Of a DNA stretch of 64,000 nt, positions 1-11,595 are shown piece after piece. The notes under the pieces were generated by a model. It made no database searches. It was not told where the DNA came from and saw nothing but the letters and a program-made list of their open reading frames with translations. The translations under genes were made by a program, and so were the position numbers. This DNA is from Lumbricus terrestris. Taxonomy: Eukaryota; Annelida; Clitellata; Crassiclitellata; Lumbricidae. Position 1 is the first letter of the stretch, and each line of letters opens with the position of its first letter. The stretch covers positions 591,001-655,000 of the forward strand of contig OX457037.1 of the NCBI GenBank assembly GCA_949752735.1, read 5' to 3'.

Positions 1-1869
1 ATTGAGTATGTTTTGCAATTGCGTGAACGTATGCGTGTGGCGTTGAGCATGGCTGGTGAAAATGCTGTTCTGGCTAAATCTAAATCAAAGCAACACTATG
101 ATAAGAATTCGAAAGCTGTGACGTTTGAGGAAGGTGAAAAGGTACTGTTGTTGATTCCTTTGGTTGGTAAACCTTTGCAGGCTAAATATTGTGGTCCTTA
201 TGTGGTGTTGCGTCGTCTTGGTCCGGTGGATTATTTGGTGTGTACGCCGGATAGACGGAAAACGGAACGAGTGGTGCATGTGAATCTTATGAAGCGGTAT
301 GTGGATCGTGCGGATGTGTTGCATGATATACCGGATGATGTTGTTGCTCCTGTGTTGTTGGTGAATGATGTGAAGTTGCATGAGGTGACTTTGGAAGATA
401 AAGTGTTACAATGTGATGTGTCTGCGGAATGTCGTGATGAATTGCGTGATGTTCTGAATGACTTTGCACATGTGTTTAGTCCGATGCCGGGTAAAACGGA
501 TATGGTGTCACATAGGATTGAATTAGTTGAAGGTGCTCGTCCTGTTCGACAATCACCTTATAGATTAAATCCAGAACGGATGGCAAAGGTGGAGAAAGAG
601 GTGGAACAGTTGTTGAAGGCTGGGATCATTGAGGAATCTGAAAGTCCTTGGGCGGCTCCGATCGTTATGGTTCCTAAGCCAAATGGTACGGATCGCTTAT
701 GTACAGATTTCCGGAAGCTTAATGGATTGACTCAGGCGGATCCATTTCCTATGCCCCGGGTGGAGGTCTTAATTGATCGTCTTGGGAAGTCAAGGTTTCT
801 GACGAAGTTGGATATGACGAAAGGGTACTGGCAGATTCCAATGCATCCTGATTCAGTCCCGTTGACTGCTTTTGTAACCCCAAAGGGTCATTATCAGTGG
901 AAGTTCATGAGTTTTGGATTGAAGAATGCTCCAGCGTCGTTTTCTAGGTTGATTACGAAAGTGTTGAATGGATTGGATGATTTTTGTGATGCGTATCTGG
1001 ATGATATCATTATTTTCAGTTTGGAATGGTCTGATCATTTGGTACACTTGCGTAAAGTGTTAAGTCGGATTGCGGATGCATGTTTGACGTTGAACTTGGA
1101 AAAATGTGTGTTTGCGAATGCGGAGGTGGACTTTTTGGGTCATCACATTGGTGTTGATGGTGTGCAGCCTAGGGTAAAAAAGGTGGAAGCGGTGTTACGT
1201 TTTCCTAGGCCGGGAAATAAGAAGCAAGTGCAATCGTTCTTAGGGCTTGCGGGGTATTATAAGCGATATTTACCTCACTATTCTGACATTGCTTTGCCGC
1301 TGACGGCGTTAACGAAGAAAGGAATTCCTTTTAAATGGAATGTGGAGGCGGAGAATGCTTTTCTTGATCTGAAATCTCGTCTGGCTTCTAGACCTATTCT
1401 TAGACCTCCTGATTTTGATAAACAATTTTGTGTTGGTGTTGACGCATCTCAATTCTGTGTGGGAGCCTGTTTGTTACAGGTGCACGATGGACTGGAACAC
1501 CCGATCTGTTTCATCAGCCGGAAGCTTCTGACGCATGAAGTTCGGTACTCGACGATTGAAAAGGAGGCGTTGGCTTTGATGGTAGCGCTGAGAGCCTTCT
1601 CTGTATACTTTGGGTCGACACTCGTCCTTGTATACACAGACCACAAACCTCTGCAGTTCATACATCAGATGGCGAATAAAAACATGAAACTCTTGCGCTG
1701 GAGTCTAGAGCTGGAACAGTTCAATCTCGACATCAGGCATCGGCCTGGCAGGTTGAACGTTCTGCCGGACATTCTTAGTCGTCCGTCGGAGTCACGGGGT
1801 TGGGACCCTGTCGAGGCAACGTCAATGTGTCTTGGCAGTGGTTCTGACTGCGGCGTCATCAGGGCGTAA
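1..1869 (+). CDS. pol: Gmr1-like Ty3/gypsy pol, 3' part (integrase C-terminus, reverse transcriptase, RNase H)
   Basis: The frame is open from base 1, so the start lies outside the window. Domains in order, numbering from the Leu/Met codon at 13: an integrase C-terminal SH3/GPY-type segment (HYDKNSK about residue 28, CGPYVVLRR about 60), a linker, reverse transcriptase (LDMTKGYWQ, then YLDD with both catalytic Asp near residue 330), and RNase H (GVDAS, EKEALAL, YTDHKPL, LPDILSR). It would copy the element RNA into DNA in cytoplasmic particles; the integrase inserts the copy. The frame ends at a single stop and has no internal break. Integrase upstream of RT is opposite to ordinary Ty3/gypsy order and matches the Gmr1-like group. 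Gag, protease and the integrase core are expected left of the window. A 3' LTR follows at 2503. Confidence 0.93.
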   Translation: MEYVLQLRERMRVALSMAGENAVLAKSKSKQHYDKNSKAVTFEEGEKVLLLIPLVGKPLQAKYCGPYVVLRRLGPVDYLVCTPDRRKTERVVHVNLMKRYVDRADVLHDIPDDVVAPVLLVNDVKLHEVTLEDKVLQCDVSAECRDELRDVLNDFAHVFSPMPGKTDMVSHRIELVEGARPVRQSPYRLNPERMAKVEKEVEQLLKAGIIEESESPWAAPIVMVPKPNGTDRLCTDFRKLNGLTQADPFPMPRVEVLIDRLGKSRFLTKLDMTKGYWQIPMHPDSVPLTAFVTPKGHYQWKFMSFGLKNAPASFSRLITKVLNGLDDFCDAYLDDIIIFSLEWSDHLVHLRKVLSRIADACLTLNLEKCVFANAEVDFLGHHIGVDGVQPRVKKVEAVLRFPRPGNKKQVQSFLGLAGYYKRYLPHYSDIALPLTALTKKGIPFKWNVEAENAFLDLKSRLASRPILRPPDFDKQFCVGVDASQFCVGACLLQVHDGLEHPICFISRKLLTHEVRYSTIEKEALALMVALRAFSVYFGSTLVLVYTDHKPLQFIHQMANKNMKLLRWSLELEQFNLDIRHRPGRLNVLPDILSRPSESRGWDPVEATSMCLGSGSDCGVIRA

Positions 1870-2502
1870 CAGAGACGCTCTCTGTTGCGTTCGTCGTCTT
1901 CCAGGAACTGCGTGTCAGGATGTCAGTCGTCGGTGCTGTTGTGATGCAGTGCAGTCGTCAGTCATGTGAAATTGTCAGTAATGGAAACTTCTGTCAGTGG
2001 AAAATCTTCATTCAGTGCAAAGATTGTCATGGAACTTCTGAAATGGAAATTTGGTGCGAGGAACACTTCAGTGAGTGTCCTTCGTGCGTTGGTCAGACAC
2101 TTTCCAGAAAAAGTGGTGGAATCTTCAAAGGTGTTGGGGGTTCTTGTTGGGGGTTTGGGTTTCTGCTGTTATATGAAGTCGTTTATTCTTATGTTAGTTA
2201 GAATGGCTTTGGCCAATGACCTTGTGCAATTTGGATCATTTTTGATACACGTTTTGTGTCCAAATTCATTTTTTCGTATAATTGTTTGAACTCTCTTTTG
2301 ATTCGTATAATTGTTTGAACTCTCAGTTATATGATGCATTAATTTAGTGTTGCGCTGCATTAGTTGTTGCGGAATTGCTGAGTACGTTAACTTGTACTGG
2401 TATAGTACTTAGTGATTCTTGCTGTGTGAACTGTTAGGTGTAGTGCTTTCTGCTATATTTCGTCATCCCCTCGGGATTCCTCATGCTGTTGGGTGGGGGA
2501 TA
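1870..2502 (+). other. 3' untranslated region of the LTR element with polypurine tract
   Basis: No convincing coding sequence. It contains a 27-bp near-repeat (ATTCGTATAATTGTTTGAACTCTC) around 2273-2325. A G-rich run, TTGGGTGGGGGA (2489-2500), directly before the proposed LTR start is a plausible polypurine tract for plus-strand priming. Confidence 0.6.
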
Positions 2503-2953
2503 TGTAGCCATTAGCCCTCCTGATCTTCCGTACTCTCTCTCTCTCTATGACTGGGTACGTGGGTGTAGTAGGAGTGGCCCGGTCTATTTAAGGAACGGTG
2601 CCCGTGGGTCTTGACGGCATTTGTGGTATTTGGTGGTACGTGGTACTTCTCCCGTTGAGAGCGGTCGTGTCCCTCGCTGCTGGCGAGTTAACCTGCGGGT
2701 TCATCTTCTACGTCGCCTTCTTCGCCCTGTTGGTGGTCTGGCTGTTCATCCGTCTTCCTTGGCTTCGTTAGCCGTGCTGTCGTGTGGGTCTGCCGTGCTT
2801 CGACCTCTGGTCTGGTCTTCTTCGTATCTTCTGGACGGTAACGTAGTTAATTCATTGTATAACTTGCTCTATTGAATAAATCGAAGTTTATTATATCATT
2901 TCGGGCCTTATCTTTGATAGTCATCCTCGTAGACGGCCGTAGAACCCTTTACA
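2503..2953 (+). repeat. Proposed 3' LTR of the Gmr1-like element
   Basis: It begins TGTAGCC right after the polypurine tract and ends CCTTTACA, the usual TG...CA form. A TATA-like TCTATTTAAGG sits at 2581-2591 and an AATAAA polyadenylation signal at 2875-2880. Immediately after the CA the sequence is the middle of a LINE reverse transcriptase, so the boundary at 2953 is sharp. The 5' LTR is outside the window, so the pair and its target-site duplication could not be compared. Confidence 0.72.
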
Positions 2954-4265
2954 CTATATTCAAGAAAGGAGATGCAAGGGAATGTGAAAATTATAGGACA
3001 ATAGCATTGATATCACACACCAGCAAAATTTTACTGAAAATAATTCATAAGAGAATGGAAGGCACAATTGAAAGGGAACTACCGGTGAACCAAGCAGGGT
3101 TTAGGAAATCTCGGGGAACCCGAGACCATATTGCCAACATGAGGTGGATAATGGAAAGACAAAGGGAGTATGGACAAGAGGTTCACATCTGTTTCATAGA
3201 CTATAGTAAAGCATTCGATTGCATTAATCATGATTTAATGTGGAAAACCCTGCTGGAGATGGGAATACCAAAACACCTGATACTGTTGCTAAAGGGACTG
3301 TGTGAAGATCAGGTGGCGGAGATAGGCCTAAGAACTGAATATGGAGACACTGACAAATTCAAAATCAAGAAAGGGGTGAGGCAGGGATGCATCTTGTCCC
3401 CATTCCTTTTTAATTTGTATGCGGAAAGGATAATGAGAAAAGCGGAATTAGAAGGGGCAACTGAGGGAGTAAAAATTGCTGGGAAAACACTGAATAATCT
3501 TAGATATGCGGACGACACAACATTAATGGCAAAAAAGAAAGATGATCTGGTAGAACTGATAAGAAGGGTGAGGAGGGGAAGTGAAAAAGCCGGCTTATAC
3601 TTCAATATAAGCAAGACAAAGGTCATGACAACAGCAAATTGGATTAGTTTTGAGATAGATGGAGAGAAAATGGAGGTGGTAAAAAGCTTCACATTCTTGG
3701 GATCGCTGATCGAAAACGAGGGAAAATGAGATCCAGAAATAAAATGAAGGATAGCGATAGGGAAAACCGCAATGATTGGTCTGGAAAGAATATGGAAAGA
3801 CAAACATGTAAGTTTAGATACTAAGAAGAGGCTCGTGAGAGCACTAATCTTTCCTACGATATTATATGGCTGCGAGACATGGACAAAGACAAAGAATATG
3901 GAGAAAAAGATTAGCGCATGCGAAATGTGGATTTGGAGGAAGATGTTGAGAATATCTTGGACAGAGAAAAGAACAAACGAATCTATAAGAATGGAGACAG
4001 GAATGGAAAACGAAGAGTCGTTAAAACAACTCGCGACAAGATTGAAGCTAAGATTCTTCGGGCTGGTAATGCGATCTGATGGTTTGGAGAAGGAAATGAT
4101 GCTGGCTTGTGGTGAGGGAAGAAGAAGACTCGGCAGACCAAGGATGAAATGGATGGACGAGATACACGACATAACTGACATGAATTTGGAAGAACTAAGG
4201 GGCTTGTCTGCGAACAGAGAACATTGGAGAATGTGTCAGGACGATCGCTGGAGCTCTACGAGCTG
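2954..4265 (+). pseudogene. BovB/RTE-like LINE reverse transcriptase, C-terminal half
   Basis: The frame opens in the middle of the RT domain (KKGDARECENYRTIALI), runs through QAGFRKSRGTRD, IDYSKAFDCINH, GVRQGCILSPFLFNLYAE and the catalytic RYADDTTLM (near 3505), then meets an in-frame TGA at 3727-3729. The C-terminal part resumes in the same reading (ILYGCETWTKTKN, ending GRPRMKWMDEI and the terminal W-rich region) to the stop at 4265. The endonuclease half is missing; the left edge is the end of the LTR, so the LTR element probably inserted into this LINE. Clade assignment rests on recognisable BovB-like phrasing. Confidence 0.88.
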
Positions 4266-5131
4266 ACAGCACAAGGTGACAAGGTGAGGCTAACATAGGT
4301 CTACCCGTGCACAGACGAACGAAGACTATTTGAACTATTTTGCACGACTGCCGCAGGCCTAAACCATCCCATTTATCGTTAGGGTTTATTGCATAGACAG
4401 ACTGCTACTCACTTGTGCCCCCCCCGAAGTCGTCACGATGTTATTGCAACGAAAAGTTAACAACCTAACATGAGAAAGTTGTAGAATAGGACACAGAGCA
4501 TTTGTATAAGCGGATGTTCATCAAAGCGTTTTGGTCTCGTGTCAAAATTTGCGACGACGCCGACGAGATATTAATGAAATGTGGAAATATGTTAGGGCCT
4601 TGTATCTTGCATGAGAAATAAATTTCAAGTTGACTGAATCAGCGGTATGATATACGATTTATAAATAATGAAGTTGAAGAGGTCACGCTTGCCTCATATA
4701 ATATTGCAAAGCCTGGATTTAGAATTAAAGTGGACCTCGACTTCGGAGGGTCACCGATTCATTGTTGGCCTGCACGAACAGCGATGACGTTGCCACAACT
4801 GTAGTAGCCTACAGTGCTGGATATAAGCACGTGCCCAACCTAATGAAAAATTCCTTGAAGTGAAATATAGAACAAGGCGTTTGGTGAAATCGTTGATGTC
4901 CGTTGGAGCTTCGTGAGTCTTTTCTTAATCGACTCTCTGTCATACAGTTATTGATACATGTACCGGTTATAGCAGACAGCCAAAATTCAGTAGTATGCAG
5001 GTCAGCATTACTCGTGTCGACAAGTAGGCGAAATAGTCTGCGTCCTAGTGAAGCAGCTGAAGCATACATGTAGGCGTTTTTCTACATAAATCAATGAAGG
5101 CAGTAATAGGCATACTAATACTTAATATCAA
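4266..5131. other. Gene-free stretch
   Basis: The first part (to about 4320) may be the LINE 3' tail. The rest is AT-rich with only short frames lacking recognisable domains. I see nothing else I can name. Confidence 0.5.
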
Positions 5132-5714
5132 AGCTCGAGGGTATGTACCATACGTATTCTATTTTGTGAAAGGCACGTACGTATTTTAACGTGCATTATT
5201 TTAGGGTACGTAAACGATAATAAAATACGTTAGCCTCGTCATTGCTCATTATAAGAATGTTCAATTTAATTTAAACAAACAATCACAGCCAAGTATACAG
5301 CGTAGAGAATTGCTGCAATGCTATATTGTAGGTCTATTACGGTATGTTTATCGAGTATACATTGCACTTAATGCACTAATTAATGTCAGTCAGCTCAGTT
5401 CTGCTGCAGCACTTAAAAGTCCAACTCCAAGGAAAAGGTTGAACAGTTGCATTCAACTAATTATAACAGAAGAATTTATCGAATTAAATTTACTGCTACG
5501 CTACCGGAAATATCGATTTTAAAGACGCATACTGTTGACTGCATGCAGCCTTATAGATACATGTACATGTAGGTTATGGGTCGCCGAGTAAGCAATAAAC
5601 AAAATTTTTGTGCACATGTATGGTACATACCATACGCGTATTGTATTTTTTGAAAGGTAGGCCTACGTACGTATTTTAACGTATTATATTTTAGGGTACG
5701 CGTACCCTCGAGCT
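5132..5714. repeat. Palindrome-ended repeat, possible MITE
   Basis: The ends are perfect inverted repeats, AGCTCGAGGGTA (5132-5143) and TACCCTCGAGCT (5703-5714). Just inside each end lies a direct repeat of roughly 70 bp (about 5145-5210 and 5627-5700) rich in palindromic GTACGTA words; the right copy carries TAGGCCTA (5658-5665) where the left copy has CA. The core has no credible protein. Either a small non-autonomous transposon or a local duplication. Confidence 0.55.
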
Positions 5715-6029
5715 ATGCTTCATATTAAAGAGCCCCCGTCGTGGTTCATGCGCGTCATGCAGAAATGTTGTTATGTATCGATGAACATGGAATTTCGGAA
5801 ATCCTTCATATTACCATTTGGACAATCGCTTTGACTCGATGCAGCACTCGTGAATAAGCTGTTGCCCTGCGCTTCGCTTTCTAATGGCGATTCCGAAGTT
5901 TCGAGATGACGATTACGATCTGATAACGACTCATGAGTCATGACCATACATATTCCAGCCCTTTTGGTCTAATGTTAAAATCTACTGAAAATTGGGACAC
6001 ATAAAAATCGCCGTGATTATAACGACACT
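5715..6029. other. Gene-free spacer
   Basis: No open frame, repeat or RNA signal that I can support. Confidence 0.5.
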
Positions 6030-7233
6030 AGCTGGGGTACCCGGCGTTGCCCGGAAAATTTAGGATACGACCCGCTCCCGGCCACAGCCACACCACACTC
6101 CACCGCATCACACCCCCACCCCACAACACCCCACCACACTCCAACCTCCACCGGTACGCCACCCGTGAAATTTGGTTTTTCGGAAAAATTCCTCCACCCC
6201 ACTCCCAATCCCCCATACCCCACACCCCTCCCCACCTTCTCCTCCAACCCCACCCACACTCCACCCCACTCCCACCCACTCCATCCCTACCCTTCCCGCC
6301 CCCACTGCCCCACACTTCCCACCCCTCCCCACCCACTCCACCCCACCCCGCCTACCACCCCACCCGCCACCACATCTCAGCCCCTCTCCAAACCTCACCC
6401 CACTTCCCACACTCCCACCCACCCCATCCTCCCCACCCAACCAAACCCTACCCATCTCTCACCCCTCACCCACACCCGCCACCCCGACCCCACCACACCA
6501 CACTACACTCCGACCTCCACCGGTACGCCACCCGTGAAATTTGGTTTTTCGGAAAAGTTTTCCCCACCCCCAATCCTCCATACCCCACATCCCTCCTCAC
6601 CTTCTCCCAAAACCCACCACCCACTCCAACCCGCTCCCCACCCCTCCCACAACCATCTCCCACCCCACCACATCCGACCCCACCCACCACACTCCGACCT
6701 CGACCGGTACGCCACCCCTGAAATTTCGATTTTCGGGAAAATTTTCTCCCCACCGCCTTCACGCCCCCCCCCACCCACACTCATGCCCCACCCGGCCCCT
6801 GAGGGACGAGGTGTGGGCTGAGTAGAGGCGAGGTGGACCCGCGTAAAATCTGTCTAACTGTCAAACTATGGCAAGGGAATGGAAATTTATAGCGAAAATT
6901 AGGGTTTTCGCAACCCCCCACCACCGTGGCCCCCATGGTGGTAGAGATTCACCAACAACTCCACCGGGTGGGCCTGATGGCCCCCTGTCTAGGTACAAAG
7001 TTTCAAAAAAATTGCTGAAAAAAGTGAATTTTTGGGGGTTTCGCTCCCCACCCTGGCTCCCATGGTGGTAGAGAATCGCCAACCCCTCCTTGGGGTGTCT
7101 CATGCCGAGACCTACACAGCAGTGAAGGTTTGGAGTGAAAAGCTCAAAAACTGTGGAAACGCATCCCGGTCAAACAGACAGACAGACAGACAGACACACA
7201 GACAGACAGAATCTTCGCTTTATTTATATAGAT
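6030..7233 (+). mobile_element. Non-autonomous tandem-repeat element, copy A (C-rich)
   Basis: Starts with AGCTGGGGTACCCGGCGTTG and ends with a (CAGA)n run followed by TTTATTTATATAGAT. The front half has three copies of a unit containing CCACCGGTACGCCACCCGTG then GAAATTTGGTTTTTCGG (about 6148, 6516, 6699) separated by very C-rich spacers. The rear half is a conserved unique module with GTGAAGGTTTGGAGTGAAAA. The same plan recurs at 11596-13000, 56138-56735 and 59063-60963. Long frames on both strands here come from C/G bias and are not genes. Confidence 0.8.
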
Positions 7234-7880
7234 TTTTCACTGAAGAGTGAAAGCGTGATGAAACTAAGCTACAGCAGAGGTGACCGACAGTCAGTCCTTA
7301 TCCCGACAGGGCAGGCAGATGTAGGCTATACAGCACTCAAAGCTACCCCCGGGAACTCTGAACACGCTGGCGCTGTTTGTGATTAGCTCATACGGCGAGG
7401 AAGAGGGTTTTTGTAGAATGCATGTACAGTTGTACACCTGCCCTGAAGAGGGTTCATGCGAAGGTTAATTAAAAAAAGGACGAGACTACAGTGGCTCATT
7501 CGCATTAGTTGGCCAACCCGCAGGACTAGGTTAATGCAATCATCTTCCTGATTGAAAAGATGATTGAAGCTTTAAAGTGATAATCTACGGAGTCGCGATT
7601 TTGGGTTTTGTTGTTCACTGTGTTGATCGTCCTGACTAATATTATTCCGAGTCTACCAATAATTAATTATCTGGCAACTATTTTGTATTTCTAATAATCG
7701 GTGGTCAGAAAAGTCCGTCATGTCAATAATTTTTATTTGTATGCATTTTAACATCGCATTTCCCTTTCTTCCATTCGCTGTCTCTCTTTGTGGCGTTAAC
7801 TAGCATGAAACCAACCAACACTGTTGGCGATTGTGTCATTACACATGCTAACAGTGGTGCCATTGTTCGCAAATAAACAG
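7234..7880. other. Gene-free stretch
   Basis: No domain-bearing frame. A (TA)n run at about 7886-7898 marks the 3' end of the neighbouring LINE. Confidence 0.45.
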
Positions 7881-8888
7881 TCATATATATATATATATTC
7901 GTTTTATTGACAAAATAACCGATCGACATAACGCGACAGTTAACAAGCACAAAGGAGCAGCGGATAAAGCCAAGTAAATGTTTTTATACAGCATCCGTGT
8001 TATGAAGTTTTTATTGTTTTTATTGGTTAGTTCGAATGGATGTAGCCTAGGACGTAGATTGTATTTTCCAGGGAGTCTATCGAAGAAAAATTCGCGAAGA
8101 ACATGATTGTTGTCTATGATAATAGCTGCAAAGAGTGCAGCATCAGCAGCCTCAGCCATTATGACTGCTTTGGGGGAGTCGGATGGGAGGAATCCAGCTC
8201 GTCTGACACGTCCTAGAAACCTTTCGATGCGGTCGACCTCACCAGCGCTCAGCAGTCCCCACCAGGCTGGAGAGGCGTACAGCAGACGTGCAACTGTGGT
8301 CGCTCGAGTAATGACGTGCAAGGCCGGTCCTGGCATGCCGTGAGCTCGCAGCACGCGCAAAGCGTAAATTGAAGAGGCACACGAGCTTAGAGTATTATCA
8401 ACATGCTCCGAGACAGTTAGATGTTCACCAATTGTAACACCCAGTATTTTTTTTATAGAAGTAGCTCTTTTAACTCCTGTGATGGACGACATGGAGGCCA
8501 ATGAAGCATGCGATCTCCTCACAACTGCCATTTCTCTGGTCTTTTTTGGGTTGATGTGCAGGTTTTTGCTGGTGGCCCAAGTTTGAATGTGTTGGAGCTC
8601 ACTTTGGGCAGATCTGATGTTGTTCGAGCCGATTAGTAGGTAGGTGTCATCAGCATATTTCAATAGTCGGTTTTGATCATTTACTGGATGAAGGTCAGAA
8701 GTACCAGTAATAAACTTTGCCGGGCCGACGCCAGAACCCTGAACGACATTAGCATTTATTTTCTTAATCGTTGATGTTTTCCCTTCGAAGCAGGTTGCAT
8801 GTTTTCTGTCATCTAGGTAGGTTGCGAACCAGTTGAATATACAGTCAGGTATATCAAGCTTAGAGAGCGTGTCAACAATTGCGCATCG
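7881..8888 (-). pseudogene. CR1/L2-type LINE reverse transcriptase, 5'-truncated
   Basis: Reading leftward from 8888 the frame is continuous with no initiator, so the element is cut at its 5' side within RT. It shows LDIPDCIFNWFATYLDD, VVQGSGVGPAKF, the catalytic LKYADDTYLLIG (near 8650), then the C-terminal LYASPAWWGLL and the tail phrase GKYNLRPRLHPF. It would act in target-primed reverse transcription. It ends next to an AT-rich 3' tail with CAATAAAACGAATATA. A relative of the same family lies at 18150-19270. Frame intact but not full length, so presumably dead. Confidence 0.88.
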
Positions 8889-11205
8889 GAATCGTTAAGA
8901 AAGAATAATACAGCTAGAAAGCGAACAGGCCTATGACTTGGGAGTAGGCTAACGACGGTTTAAACAACGATGCGATTAGCCTACATTAGAGGCCGAAGCC
9001 TCACAGGCTCACGCTCCACTCATCCAACCTCACTCCATTCGTGACTCTGCAAACCACTTAATAAATATCAAGTCACATTTAGAAGCAGCACATAACCACG
9101 GTGACTGAGCATGAAATCATGTGGTAACAGAGCAGAGCTGTGTTTAGGCCTACATAGTGTGTGTGAACAAAATCCGTTATATAATTATGCTAAAAAACAT
9201 TAGAGCCTACTGGCCAAGTGCAGCTTGCATTTCATTGTTGACTAGTCCTGAGGTCTGGAGAACTATAAGGTGCGTAACTTTAATTGCAAATTCTTAGAGG
9301 CTTAGAACTTCTTTCTATGTATAAAGTTTGCTTCAAGCAATCGCGGACAAGTCTAGAGTGTTATGGCATGGAGCCTTAATCTCGTCTCTTTGTCTTTGGA
9401 CGAACATTGTTTTGGCCTCGTCTCATTTTGAGGTCAGCTCCAGGTTCTTTCGAGGATATTATTATCATCAATCAACAGAACTGTTTTGAACAAACGTCAT
9501 CGATAAAATAAAATGACTTCCGTTCAAACTGATAAACCGGAAGTAGAAAGTATTGGTCTCCTATTCGTATCTTCAACCTTTGTTCTGAGCACAGTCTTTT
9601 TTACATGCATCAATTATTGTTATGACAATTGTGTAGACCTACACTACAGTAATTTATGTGCAGATCCAGCGTGCGCCGTGCATGCTACGTGTACAGACCC
9701 ATAATGAGATTTAGACCAACAGCTGTTTGCATTTTCAGTTAAGCCATGCAATATTACCTAAGTGACCAGACCTGTCATATTTGTGTTAATGCCCCGCTAT
9801 ATTTTAATACCGGGGTAAGCTTTATTATATTCATGGTGAAGGTGTTAACTAAAACACTAAATCAGTCAAAAACGGCATTCAGGCGAAGGCGTGAGACAAC
9901 AAAACTAAATTCTCTTCAGATTAGGAATCTTTCTATTACACCGCGTCTTTTGTTTGAACTTTCTAGTTGACACAAATATATAATTTTCCTTATAGAAGAA
10001 TATATTAATAGATATTTTAACATACACATCTGTTTTATTCAGCATAAATTTCAAACCATGTATTTACATCTAAGCCATGCATAATTGCATATACATCAAA
10101 CATGTATAAAAATCCTTAAAGATTACGCTATAACCTAATACGCAAGACCCCAGCGTCTATTCTGCCTGTTAGTCGTTATTATTCTACTGTTAGTCGTTAT
10201 TATTTTGATTTAGTCCTTTGATCGCATGCAACGAAATTTATCCGATCATTTGTTCTTGTGAATAGAAAGTTGTTCTGCTCTGTGGTGAAAGGAATAGGAA
10301 GGCAACATCGAAATGCGATACTTTTTTGGCGCCCGGAGTCCCTTTCACTCTTCCCATAGGCTACTCATTAAGCACCTCTACGGTCCTAAAACGGAAAACA
10401 TAAATTGTTATGCATTGCAACAACTACTGTAACCTTGCAAAGGCAATGCATCGTTTTCGCGACACGATGTCTATATAATTAGAGTAGAATGATGCCGGTG
10501 CGGATACAGAGGTTTTTAAAGGGGCCTAAATTTGGAAAACATTTGTTGATCTTTCACCCAAAAAGCTGATGACGTTTGATGACCTTCTTTCTTAAAAAGT
10601 CATTTGGGTCCAACTTGCCTTGAAATATATTCCAATTGTCCTACCCAAAGACTGATGACCCTTTTTTAGTCATTCAGTTTAGCCGTCTTTGTCTGAAAAA
10701 TGTACCACTGAAACTTACTGTTGAAAGCTTGTTGAAACAAAAGGGGGGCACGTTCTATGGACATTTCTAAATGGCCGGATTTGCCCACCCCTGGATCCTC
10801 CCCTGGTAGATGCCAAAATAGTCCATGCTAAAAATTAGATATCAAAGAAGATCGATTTCAAAAGAACAAGGAAGATGTACAATCGTACATCGATAATACC
10901 AGTTATAAAAGGTAAATGTTTCATTAAGAGTAGGCCTATCTCATCCTCAGAGAAAAAGCGTGTGTATAATACTGTGAAGCCTTGTTGTAGTGTGCACTTG
11001 ACTTTTGATCATTTACCGAAGTGTTTTGAGTTCGTACCGACTGCTGTAATTGTGTTGTAATGCGGTTGATGCTTTGATAAAATAAACGTAGCTTACATAA
11101 TTTTACATAGGCCTACTTACTGCGTGGAGAGATGGATAATTTGTTGATGGTTTTTGTGGGAAAACTTGACAATATTCATTCATTCATCCATTCATTCATT
11201 CATTC
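8889..11205. other. Long gene-free stretch
   Basis: Only short frames with no recognisable domain (for example 9513-9704 and 9746-9970 on the plus strand). A 22-bp phrase, TGTTAGTCGTTATTATT, is duplicated at about 10168-10205. TAGGCCTA occurs at 9145, 10931 and 11108. (ATTC)n is at about 11175-11206. Confidence 0.5.
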
Positions 11206-11206
11206 A

Positions 11207-11275
11207 GAGCATTTATATAGCGCCCCTTCAAGAAACTACTCAGAAGCGGTCCCAGCCCAGCCACGACCAAAGAAA
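11207..11275 (-). repeat. SINE tail fragment
   Basis: Carries ATTTATATAGCGCCCCTTCA followed by ACTACTCAGAAGCG, the complement of the tail of the tRNA-headed SINE at 52991-53220. Preceded by an (ATTC)n tract, which would be its 3' simple repeat. Confidence 0.65.
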
Positions 11276-11325
11276 AAAAACTTGACCAAATGTATATTTT
11301 TTTTGTTTTGCTTGTATGTGCACTT

Positions 11326-11462
11326 GTTATAGCGCCCCTTCAAGCTCTCTACTCAGAGGCGCTTCTGAATGCAGAGCGGACACAGTATCGGAGTTTCACG
11401 CCGAAGCGCTGAGCAACTGCGAGTGAAGGACTTGCCCAGGGTCCCCACGCGGCGACGTATAA
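11326..11462 (-). repeat. SINE fragment
   Basis: Contains TATAGCGCCCCTTCAAGCTC, GGAGTTTCACGCCGAAGCGC and CAACTGCGAGTGAAGGACTT, matching the middle of the copy at 40036-40235. The tRNA-like head is missing. Confidence 0.7.
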
Positions 11463-11595
11463 TTATATGACTATATATAATTTATGACGATAGCAAATAT
11501 TTTTGCATTTTCCTAACCCAGTAATTCTAATAAAGATCACCCTGACCAAGGACACCATAGAAATATAGAAATACTGCATTATTATGAACCTAATT

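Noticed and set aside
3309..4181. 290-codon Ser/Phe-rich minus-strand frame
   Set aside because: Antisense shadow of the LINE reverse transcriptase.
4809..5069. 86-codon minus-strand frame
   Set aside because: No recognisable domain and no splice or repeat support.
6047..6821. Several overlapping frames over 100 codons on both strands, rich in Pro/His or Gly/Trp
   Set aside because: They follow from C-rich tandem repeats with few stops; no domain, and the same sequence is open in many frames.
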